Source of the DNA: Fimbriimonadaceae bacterium
Lineage (GTDB): Bacteria > Armatimonadota > Fimbriimonadia > Fimbriimonadales > Fimbriimonadaceae
Reading direction: 5' to 3'
Length of the DNA: 6,782 nt
Assembly (NCBI GenBank): GCA_025451715.1
Contig: JANWJY010000111.1
Coordinates: forward strand, 1-6,782
Shown: positions 1 through 6,116 of the stretch, piece by piece
Layout of the letters: each line of letters begins with the position of its first letter
Numbering within the stretch: position 1 is the stretch's first letter
The notes under the pieces: generated by a model
What the model saw: only the letters and a program-made list of their open reading frames with translations
Database searches by the model: none
What the model was told of the DNA's origin: nothing
Program-made: the position numbers and the translations under genes

Positions 1-1
1 C

Positions 2-583
2 GAGACCATCCACCTTGCCATCACTGCCGCCGAAACGGGACACCTTGTTTTCGGAACGCTGCATACCGTTGACGCGGTACAGACGGTTGACCGAATCGTG
101 GACGTGTTCCCGATCCACCAGCAGCAGCAGATTCGCATGCAGCTTTCGGTCAACCTCCTCGGCGTGATCTCGCAGACGCTCGTCAAGAAGAAGGACGGAA
201 AGGGCCGCATCGCGGCGTTTGAGGTCCTCAACGCGACCTCGGCCGTCAAGAACCAGATCCGAGAGAACAAGACCTTCCAAATCAGCTCGATCATCCAGAC
301 TGGTTCGAAGCAGAAGATGCGCACGCTCGACCAGAGCCTCGCCTTGCTCGTCGAGAAGGACTTGGTCGAGAAGGAGCACGCCCAAAGCCGTGCAAAGGAC
401 CCTCACGAGTTTCTGCGCATGCTCAATCTAGCGAAAGAGGCCAAGGACAAGCTCGAGAAGGCTGGCGGCCAGGCCGCAGTCGCTGCTCCACCCGAGGCGC
501 CTCCTGTCGTAGATGGCGACGGACAGCCAAAGCCGTCCGCGGTGCGGGGCCAGCCGAACCGACCAGGCTTCAAGCGCGATTAG
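2..583 (+). CDS. pilT: Type IV pilus retraction ATPase PilT, C-terminal part (5' end outside window)
   Basis: PilT is a cytoplasmic hexameric ATPase of the secretion-ATPase family that depolymerises type IV pili and so drives twitching motility. The reading frame is open from base 2, giving 193 residues; Walker A and B lie upstream of the window. Visible are the His box (HLVFGTLHT, residues 14-22), the helix after it (VDRIVDVFP), and AVKNQIRENK (residues 81-90), which corresponds to the PilT signature AIRNLIRE needed for retraction. IQTGSKQKMRTLDQSL follows, as in PilT. The zinc-binding cysteines of PilB are absent, which favours PilT or PilU over the extension ATPase. From about residue 153 the protein ends in a tail rich in Ala, Pro, Gly and Gln that is not part of the conserved fold. 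A GTG at 98 is internal to the domain and is not the start. metX begins 3 bases after the stop. PilU or another PilT paralogue cannot be excluded from this fragment. Confidence 0.93.
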   Translation, partial: ETIHLAITAAETGHLVFGTLHTVDAVQTVDRIVDVFPIHQQQQIRMQLSVNLLGVISQTLVKKKDGKGRIAAFEVLNATSAVKNQIRENKTFQISSIIQTGSKQKMRTLDQSLALLVEKDLVEKEHAQSRAKDPHEFLRMLNLAKEAKDKLEKAGGQAAVAAPPEAPPVVDGDGQPKPSAVRGQPNRPGFKRD

Positions 584-586
584 CAA

Positions 587-1663
587 ATGGATCCTGCGCT
601 CTTCGACGACAACGAGCGCCAGGCCGCTGTCGCCGACGCTCGGCAGTTTATGGACGTCGGCGCGCTCGACTGCGAGTGCGGTGCTTCGATACCCTCGGTG
701 ACCATCGCGTACGAGACGTGGGGAGCTCTAAATGCGGGCCGCTCAAACGCGATCCTCGTGTGCCACGCTCTAAGCGGGGACTCGCACGCAATAGGATGGT
801 GGGACCGCATCGTTGGGCCCGGGCGCGCGGTCGACACGGACAAATACTTCGTCATCGGAACCAACTGCCTCGGCGGGTGCCAGGGCACGACTGGGCCGAC
901 GACGCGCCACGAGGACGGAAAGCCCTGGTGTTCGCGGTTTCCACTTGTCACAATCGGCGACATGGTCGAGGTGCAAATGCGCCTTGTCTCCGCACTCGGA
1001 ATTGACTCGCTGCACGGCGCGTGCGGTGGGAGCATGGGCGGCATGCAGGCGCTCGAATGGTCGCTACGCAAGCCTGGGAGCGTGAAAAAGGTCTGGATGA
1101 CCGGCAGTACGCGCGCGCACAACGCCATGCAGATCGCGTTCAACGAGATCGGAAGGGAAGCGATCATGCGCGACCCGAAATGGCGCAGTGGCGACTATCC
1201 AGTTAACGACCCTCCGATGGACGGGCTCGCCGTCGCTCGAATGATAGGCCATCTGAGCTACCTGAGCGAGGCGAGCTTCGAGCACAAGTTTGCACGCCGT
1301 TTTCAGGGCAAGTCGGGGCCGGAATGGACTCTCGGCACGGAGTTCGAGGTCGAGAGCTACCTAAGCCACCAGGCGGACAAGTTTACGAAGCGGTTCGACC
1401 CGAACAGCTACCTTGTACTCACCCGCGCACTTGACTACTACGACCGGACTTCGCTCAAGGGTTCCCAGAGCGAGTATCTCTTCACGTCGTTCACAATCGA
1501 CTGGCTGTACCCGACCCAGCAGAGCCTGGAGCTGCTCCGACTGGCCCAGGAAGCAGGACACCCTGCCAAGCACGTCGAGATCGACCTCCCCTACGGCCAC
1601 GACGCGTTCCTATTGGACGCCGAGCAGCAGGGGACAGTGGCAGGCACGTTCTTCGCTCGATAG
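587..1663 (+). CDS. metX: Homoserine O-acyltransferase MetX (probably O-acetyltransferase)
   Basis: MetX transfers an acyl group, usually acetyl from acetyl-CoA, to the hydroxyl of L-homoserine. This is the first committed step of methionine synthesis, in the cytoplasm. The 358-residue length and alpha/beta-hydrolase layout fit the family. Visible signatures are HALSGDSHA (60-68), a GWWD...GPGRAVDT stretch (70-84), NCLGGCQGTTGP (93-104) and the nucleophile elbow GGSMGGMQ with Ser149. The rest of the triad is Asp305 in TIDWLYP and His338 in YGHDAFLLD, so the active site looks complete. ATG at 587 is chosen because it is the first Met and gives the normal N-terminus (residues 39-47, TIAYETWGA, start the fold). 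There is no clear Shine-Dalgarno before it. The pilT stop lies only 3 bases upstream, so translation is probably coupled. Acetyl versus succinyl specificity cannot be settled by eye. No metY or other methionine gene is adjacent. Confidence 0.95.
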   Translation: MDPALFDDNERQAAVADARQFMDVGALDCECGASIPSVTIAYETWGALNAGRSNAILVCHALSGDSHAIGWWDRIVGPGRAVDTDKYFVIGTNCLGGCQGTTGPTTRHEDGKPWCSRFPLVTIGDMVEVQMRLVSALGIDSLHGACGGSMGGMQALEWSLRKPGSVKKVWMTGSTRAHNAMQIAFNEIGREAIMRDPKWRSGDYPVNDPPMDGLAVARMIGHLSYLSEASFEHKFARRFQGKSGPEWTLGTEFEVESYLSHQADKFTKRFDPNSYLVLTRALDYYDRTSLKGSQSEYLFTSFTIDWLYPTQQSLELLRLAQEAGHPAKHVEIDLPYGHDAFLLDAEQQGTVAGTFFAR

Positions 1664-1694
1664 GTCCGATACGTCCTATGAGCCCAGGGCTTCC

Positions 1695-1724
1695 TTGCCC
1701 GTGGCATCCCGAAAATGCGATAAT
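1695..1724 (+). promoter_or_regulatory. Candidate sigma70-type promoter for the tRNA pair
   Basis: A -35-like TTGCCC (1695-1700) is followed after 18 bases by GATAAT (1719-1724). A TGC directly before the hexamer makes it an extended -10 element. Initiation about 7 bases downstream would fall near 1731, just ahead of the mature 5' end of tRNA-Asp at 1738. The position suits a tRNA leader. The -35 box matches only half of the consensus, so the call rests mostly on the extended -10 and its location. Confidence 0.5.
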
Positions 1725-1737
1725 CTGACTTCCCAGC

Positions 1738-1813
<76 letters not shown>

Positions 1814-1821
1814 TAATACGT

Positions 1822-1897
1822 GCCTCGGTAGCTCAGTTGGTAGAGCAATACACTGAAAATGTATGGGTCGCCGGTTCAAGTCCGGCCTGAGGCACCA
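1822..1897 (+). tRNA. tRNA-Phe (anticodon GAA)
   Basis: A complete 76-base cloverleaf. The acceptor GCCTCGG (1822-1828) pairs with CTGAGGC (1887-1893), including one G-U pair. The D stem is GCTC/GAGC (1831-1834 with 1843-1846). The anticodon stem ATACA/TGTAT surrounds CTGAAAA, with the anticodon GAA at 1855-1857. The T stem GCCGG/CCGGC encloses TTCAAGT (1875-1881). The discriminator is A (1894), which fits tRNA-Phe, and CCA is encoded (1895-1897). It lies 8 bases after tRNA-Asp, so both are probably cut from one transcript. No terminator is seen between its 3' end and the next gene. Confidence 0.97.
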
Positions 1898-1918
1898 TTC
1901 TCACTTCCCGAACGTCCA

Positions 1919-1932
1919 TCCCTATAGAGGGA
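1919..1932 (+). promoter_or_regulatory. Shine-Dalgarno of the SLBB gene inside a small hairpin
   Basis: GAGGGA (1927-1932) lies 9 bases before the ATG at 1942 and is the ribosome binding site. AGGGA (1928-1932) is perfectly complementary to TCCCT (1919-1923) across a 4-base loop, ATAG. The 5-bp hairpin could therefore mask the site. The stem is short, so any effect on translation is inference. Confidence 0.45.
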
Positions 1933-1941
1933 CTCTGTCGA

Positions 1942-3036
1942 ATGCTCAAGCGTATTCTCGTGCTCGCCGTCGCGCTGTTCGCGACCACTGCCTTGGCCCA
2001 GGAGGCGAAGATCAAGGTCGGTGACCGGCTTAAGATGACGTGCGAGGAGGAGCCGACGCTCAACAAGGAGTACACCGTAACGGCACAGGGCGTGATCCTT
2101 GTCGACTTTATTGGCGCCGTGCACGTCGAGGGGAACACTGAGGCTGAAGCGGTCCGGATCGTGAGCGCACGCCTCGTCGACGAGCGGATTCTTCGGCGAG
2201 CGACCGTCACGATCAAGATCGTCAACTCGAACGTCGCACCTGTCACCTATAGGGGCGCCGTCCAGGCGACGGGGCAGGAGCCTCACCGGACAGGACTGCG
2301 GCTCTCAGACATCGTCAGGAAAGCAAAGCCCCGCGAAGACACTGACCTAGCGCGCATCGAGATCAGGAGCAGGGACGGCGGCACGAAGTACGTCGACTTC
2401 ACCCGGTTCAACCCGGAGTCCAACGCGAACAACCCGCTGCTCCAGCCCGGCGACACCGTGACGTTCATCGTCAAGACCGCACCGGGGCTAGTCGTCTTGC
2501 TCGGCGGAGTGGAAAGTCCGGGCGGAGTGACCTGGGAGAAGGGAATGACCGTGCGTAGCGCGATCGCAAAGGCCGGGGGCTTCGCAGCGCTCGCGGTCAA
2601 CACGACGGTAAGGCTCGAGCGCCCAGGACAGAACGCTGTCACGCTCGACCTGAGCAAGCCAGGTGTGGACATGCCGGTGCTCGAAGGCGACCGCATCCTT
2701 GTCGCAATGCGCGAGAACCGTTCCTACGTCACGGTCAGCGGCGCGGTCAACAAGGGCGGATTCATCGAGCACAAGCCCGGCATGACGCTCACCCAGGCGA
2801 TCGAGGCGGGCGGAGGACTGCGCGCCGACGCAAATCCGGAAAGGATCAGGGTCACTCGCAACGGCCAATCCCAATCCGTCAATTACCGCTTCAACGAGCT
2901 GAAGTCTGGACGCACGACCGACCCCGTGCTCAATGCCGGCGACAAAGTGATGGTCGACCCGAAGAGTATGAGGAAGACCGATCTGCTCAAGTCCCTCACC
3001 ATGCTCGCCTTGCTGTACATCCTGATCGGCCAATGA
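1942..3036 (+). CDS. Secreted SLBB-domain polysaccharide export-like protein (Wza/Poly_export family)
   Basis: This 364-residue protein starts with a signal peptide: K3 R4, a hydrophobic core to about residue 17, and likely signal peptidase I cleavage after TALA (A19|Q20). The mature N-terminus (KVGDRL, then GVILVDFIGAVHVEGNTEAEA, about 24-95) has the form of the polysaccharide export N-terminal domain. Three beta-grasp SLBB-like units follow: about 98-178, 183-257 and 260-340. Each starts with a V...G-V strand, then has a hydrophobic helix (as in AIAKAGG, AIEAGGG) and ends in a P/N-GD-x-V/I strand (LQPGDTV, LEGDRIL, LNAGDKV). The C-terminus (347-363) is a hydrophobic helix. Family members form outer-membrane or periplasmic conduits for capsule or exopolysaccharide. 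No lipobox cysteine is present, unlike Wza. No glycosyltransferase, Wzc kinase or Wzy lies in the window, so the polymer is unknown. ATG 1942 is supported by the upstream GAGGGA and the signal peptide. Confidence 0.85.
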   Translation: MLKRILVLAVALFATTALAQEAKIKVGDRLKMTCEEEPTLNKEYTVTAQGVILVDFIGAVHVEGNTEAEAVRIVSARLVDERILRRATVTIKIVNSNVAPVTYRGAVQATGQEPHRTGLRLSDIVRKAKPREDTDLARIEIRSRDGGTKYVDFTRFNPESNANNPLLQPGDTVTFIVKTAPGLVVLLGGVESPGGVTWEKGMTVRSAIAKAGGFAALAVNTTVRLERPGQNAVTLDLSKPGVDMPVLEGDRILVAMRENRSYVTVSGAVNKGGFIEHKPGMTLTQAIEAGGGLRADANPERIRVTRNGQSQSVNYRFNELKSGRTTDPVLNAGDKVMVDPKSMRKTDLLKSLTMLALLYILIGQ

Positions 3037-3755
3037 AGTGGGACCGCTCCAAGGGCCGGCCCGAGCCGATCGCTGCGCTCAACCGTGTCGTCGAGAAAGA
3101 CAACGGCGAGCCGCTTGTCGACATACGGAAGGTCGCTCCGAAGGTCAAGATATTTCGTGAGGCGACGATCCCCTACGTTCGTGAGTCGGTCGCTGCGAAG
3201 ATGAAGCGGGCGGCCACAGAGCTTCCGCGCGGGTACTTCCTATCATTGACCGAGGGCTGGCGGCCGCTCGAAAGGCAGCGGCTCATCTATGAGTTCATGA
3301 CCAGAAGCCTGCTCGAGATCAAGCCGCAGCTCGACCGCGCCACGTTGCGTCGGACGATCAACCGCTGGGTCGCCCCAGTCGACCAGAAAGCACCGCCAGG
3401 CCACTGCACCGGGGCGGCTGTGGACGTTTACCTGGTGGACAAGGATAACGAGCCCTACGACGTCACGTCGCCGTTCACGCGGTTTGGCTCCGGCCCTACA
3501 TACCTCTTTGGTCTAACCGAGACCGCGCAGAAGAACCGGATGCTCCTTGTGGAGACGATGCTTGCGGCAGGCTTCAGCAACTGCCGTGACGAGTGGTGGC
3601 ACTACAGTTACGGCGACGCGGGCTGGGCCGTGCGGACAGGCCGCAAGAGGTGCTTCTACGGCCTTGCTGAGCTTCCAGAGGAGCTCTACAGGGAACAGCA
3701 GCGCCTGTGGGTCATCGAGCGCAGGAAGCGCAAGAACCCGTTCAGGGACGACTAG
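3033..3755 (+). CDS. M15-family zinc peptidase, D-alanyl-D-alanine dipeptidase-like (VanX/DdpX type)
   Basis: A 240-residue protein of peptidase family M15, subfamily D. Known members hydrolyse D-Ala-D-Ala, either to remove the vancomycin target or to recycle peptidoglycan peptides. The expected active site is present: GWRP with Arg77 (VanX Arg71), GHCTGAAVD with zinc ligands His124 and Asp131, and DEWWHYSYGD with general base Glu187 and zinc ligand His190. The usual tail after EWWH (SYGD..W, later FYG) is also there. Cys125 beside the first zinc ligand replaces the Ser or other small residue often seen there. No signal peptide or membrane segment is visible, so the enzyme is probably cytoplasmic, as VanX is. 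The ATG overlaps the stop of the SLBB gene (ATGA, 3033-3036) and has no clear Shine-Dalgarno of its own, which points to translational coupling. No vanH, vanA or two-component genes are near, so a glycopeptide-resistance role is not indicated. The exact dipeptide substrate is not provable from sequence. Confidence 0.88.
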   Translation: MKWDRSKGRPEPIAALNRVVEKDNGEPLVDIRKVAPKVKIFREATIPYVRESVAAKMKRAATELPRGYFLSLTEGWRPLERQRLIYEFMTRSLLEIKPQLDRATLRRTINRWVAPVDQKAPPGHCTGAAVDVYLVDKDNEPYDVTSPFTRFGSGPTYLFGLTETAQKNRMLLVETMLAAGFSNCRDEWWHYSYGDAGWAVRTGRKRCFYGLAELPEELYREQQRLWVIERRKRKNPFRDD

Positions 3756-6067
3756 CCGCCGGGCCCGAGGAAGGTGAGCGGAAGCGTGGCCCCGTTAGGG
3801 GTGAACGGGCCGGGGCTGGCGACCAGAACGTCGACCTTGATCGGAGAGCTGACCTTCGGCGAGACCTGGATGCGGACCTCTGACTGCTGGCTCAGAGTGG
3901 CCTTGCCGAGCTTGTACCAGGCCAGCCCGAGTCCGTAGTAGCTCTTCGGCGCTTCCGTGATCGAAAGCACCTTGCCATCGACGACAACGGTGACCTCAGA
4001 CCGCAGTGCGGGCGGGATGTCGGCTGCGAGCCAGAACTCGTACTCGCCCCTCGTCCTCGGACGGATCGGATATCGCGCGAAGTAACCTTTAGAGTCGGAG
4101 AGCTTCGATTCAAGCACCAGCGCATCCCCACCTGAAGCGCCAGGCGTGTACCGAGCCTCTCCGAAGTTGGTCTCAGGGCTGCGCTCGGCTTCTATCCAGA
4201 GGTACGGCGCGGCGCGAGGTGCGAGCGTGTTGAACTGGCGCATGAGCGCAGAGTAGCCACCGATCGGGTTGCGCTTGAACGCGCTCGTGTTCTGCGCGAA
4301 CAGGAACTCCTGGTCGCCGCCCGGATCGACGAGTAGGCCAAAGTTGCCGAACAGCGCTGCCATCATGAGAACGGTCTCCTCGTACGCGATCTCGGGGATC
4401 GGCACGTCCTCAATCCCGGAGAAGATGAGCGGGACGTCGGTGATGATGAGCTCGATCGAGTCCTTGCGGACCCTGATCCTCACTTCGCTGCCGTCGAGAG
4501 CCTCGACCGTTACGGCCTTCGGGTCACCAAGGAACAGCTTGGTCTCGACCGGCTGGCCCGCAGACCAGATGACCGTATACGGCTTGGGCGAGCCGGAGTA
4601 AAAATAGCCGCGCAGGGTCGTGCCAAGTTCGAGCCGGTTGCCGGCGGCAGGCGAGGGCAGCATCCAAGTACCACCGAACAACTTGACGGGAACGGCAGGG
4701 TTGCGCGCCCCTTCCGGATAGAACAAAGCGCGGGGCTTCCATTCTGAGTCGGCTGTGTCTGGGCGGTACTTTCCGGCCAGCGATCCGATGCGGGAAAGTT
4801 GATCGGGGTCGCCCGTGCGGAAGAACCAGCCGCGCGCTCCCATCGCCTTGGTCTCTTGGATCGCCGTGTCGATGTCGAGGCTCGAGCCAGGCTGGATCGC
4901 AAGGCCTGTAAGGATAAACACCTTGTTGCCGCCGTTTTGGAGCACAGTGCTGGCGGGCCGGCTCGCCCCCTCGATCACGTCGCTGATGCTGGCGGCCTGG
5001 AACTCGCTGCCGACGCCGGAAACGCCTGTCTGTGCGCCATCGTACGGCCCCGACCAACCGCCCCAAGTCTGGATGACTGGAACGTCGACGATCTGCTGGA
5101 TCGACTGCACGAGCCGCGCGTAGCGGCGGATCGCCGTGGATCGGATCACCGTGCGGATGTCGGTCCAAACCGTCGCTTTGTCGCGGTCGCTCGGATAGAC
5201 CTTGTCCTTGATTGGGTCCCACAGGTTTGGGATTCCCTTGGTGTCAGACCAAAGCGGCACGAGTCTCGCCAGCTGATCCCAGCCAGTGATGTCGTGCGCC
5301 CCGATGCTCCATGCGCGCACGCACGTCTCGATCGCGCCATACTTTTCGCGAAGGTACGACTCCATCTCAACCGCGAAGATGGGCGAGCGCGGATCGAACA
5401 TGATGTCCGGTGAAGGGAACTGTGCGACCGCGCCCATCGGGTCAAGGATGCCGCGGAAGTTGTCGCCGAGCGGCTTGGTCTTGAGGGACTGCAGAAGCGT
5501 GTCGCGGTGGCCGTCGAAGCCCTCCCAGAAGTCCGGGGTGTGCAGGTCGCGAACGACCGGATAGAAGAGCAGCACGTGCGGCGTCTGGACCAGTGAGTCG
5601 AAGCTGGCCCTGAGACGGCCGTCGGGGGTCGCGTAAGTCTGATACGTCCTTACAGCGGAAGTGCGCTTGTCGACCACGACCGCTAGGGTCTGTTCGGCGG
5701 CGTTGAGTACGACGTCCACATCCATCTTGCCCTGGATGTTCATTCGGAACCCCTGGGGCTCGACGACCGTACCGAGCGCTCCCGGCGCTGCAGACGAAAC
5801 CGAGAGGAACCAGCGCGTGCCGCCTTCGTTGAGCACGGCGAGCGCCTCGTCCCAGCCAGCGCCGTTCGCGGGCAGTTCCACGATCAGATCCTGGATTCCA
5901 GCAGTCTGGGCTCGCTTGATCGCCTCCGCCGTTCCCTCGACCCTGGCGCCAATCGGCATGTACGCCTTGGTGCCCCACAACAGGGTGTTGTTGAAGTTAA
6001 TGGACCACGCGCCAGCCGAAGGGGTTGAGGACGCGACGGTCAGGAGCAGAGCTACCGACGTCAGCAT
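3752..6067 (-). CDS. Large secreted glycosidase-like protein: TIM-barrel-like body plus C-terminal CBM-like domain
   Basis: A 771-residue protein not matched to a named family with certainty. Residues 1-20 look like a signal peptide (MLTSVALLLTV core, probable cleavage SAGA|W), although the n-region has no Lys or Arg. The body (about 22-435) reads like a TIM barrel of the GH42/GH-A kind: AYMPIGARVEGTAEAIKRA at the start, a repeat of strand-helix units, then SYLREKYGAIETCVRAWS (237-254), a stretch typical of GH42-like enzymes. Further strands are VIQTWGG (331-337), KVFILTGLA (382-390) and RGWFFRTG (412-419). Beta-rich segments follow (about 440-560). The C-terminus (about 622-752) resembles CBM6/35-type modules: WIEAERS, an ASGGDAL turn, YFARYPI and EYEFWLAAD. 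The usual GH-A glutamates are not apparent. The start at 6067 is chosen because it gives the signal peptide and avoids overlap with tkt; upstream ATGs in frame lie inside tkt. The Shine-Dalgarno is weak. The stop overlaps that of the M15 gene. Confidence 0.7.
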   Translation of the reverse strand: MLTSVALLLTVASSTPSAGAWSINFNNTLLWGTKAYMPIGARVEGTAEAIKRAQTAGIQDLIVELPANGAGWDEALAVLNEGGTRWFLSVSSAAPGALGTVVEPQGFRMNIQGKMDVDVVLNAAEQTLAVVVDKRTSAVRTYQTYATPDGRLRASFDSLVQTPHVLLFYPVVRDLHTPDFWEGFDGHRDTLLQSLKTKPLGDNFRGILDPMGAVAQFPSPDIMFDPRSPIFAVEMESYLREKYGAIETCVRAWSIGAHDITGWDQLARLVPLWSDTKGIPNLWDPIKDKVYPSDRDKATVWTDIRTVIRSTAIRRYARLVQSIQQIVDVPVIQTWGGWSGPYDGAQTGVSGVGSEFQAASISDVIEGASRPASTVLQNGGNKVFILTGLAIQPGSSLDIDTAIQETKAMGARGWFFRTGDPDQLSRIGSLAGKYRPDTADSEWKPRALFYPEGARNPAVPVKLFGGTWMLPSPAAGNRLELGTTLRGYFYSGSPKPYTVIWSAGQPVETKLFLGDPKAVTVEALDGSEVRIRVRKDSIELIITDVPLIFSGIEDVPIPEIAYEETVLMMAALFGNFGLLVDPGGDQEFLFAQNTSAFKRNPIGGYSALMRQFNTLAPRAAPYLWIEAERSPETNFGEARYTPGASGGDALVLESKLSDSKGYFARYPIRPRTRGEYEFWLAADIPPALRSEVTVVVDGKVLSITEAPKSYYGLGLAWYKLGKATLSQQSEVRIQVSPKVSSPIKVDVLVASPGPFTPNGATLPLTFLGPGG
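3788..3811. other. GC-rich hairpin at the convergent gene junction
   Basis: CCCGTT (3791-3796) and AACGGG (3804-3809) form a perfect 6-bp stem around a 7-base loop. Two further G-C pairs (3788-3789 with 3810-3811) follow if C3790 bulges out. It lies 33 bases past the stop of the M15 gene and inside the last codons of the minus-strand gene. No T-run follows on either strand, so it is not a standard intrinsic terminator. It is the only notable stem I see near this tail-to-tail junction. Confidence 0.35.
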
Positions 6068-6116
6068 GAGGTTTAAGGGTACCTGGCCCCGGGAATCTGA
6101 CGGGTAGGATTCGGTC
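6068..6116. promoter_or_regulatory. 49-base divergent intergenic region with the tkt ribosome binding site
   Basis: This gap separates the start codons of the minus-strand glycosidase-like gene and tkt. It holds TAGGA (6105-6109), a good Shine-Dalgarno placed 7 bases before the GTG of tkt. The TAG within it (6105-6107) is an in-frame stop for tkt and limits how far its start can move upstream. GGTACC and CCCGGG palindromes are present but look incidental. I find no convincing -35/-10 pair for either direction, so promoters may reach into the neighbouring coding sequences. Confidence 0.45.

Noticed and set aside
580..1167. 195-codon open frame on the minus strand opposite metX
   Set aside because: It lies wholly antisense to a clear metX, and its translation has no recognisable domain. 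Long antisense frames are common in GC-rich genes.
1682..1700. Possible terminator after metX (GGGC/GCCC stem)
   Set aside because: The stem is 4 bp with no T-run, and it overlaps the likely -35 box of the tRNA promoter.
1922..1928. TATAGA as a -10 box for the SLBB gene
   Set aside because: A start from it would fall downstream of the Shine-Dalgarno, leaving no usable leader.
2488..3033. 181-codon minus-strand frame opposite the SLBB gene, and similar frames at 1833-2286
   Set aside because: They are antisense to the well-supported SLBB gene. The frame ending at 1833 also runs through tRNA-Phe.
3033..3755. Glycopeptide-resistance (vanX) cluster
   Set aside because: No vanH, vanA-type ligase, vanY or VanRS genes flank it, and M15D dipeptidases are widespread outside resistance loci.
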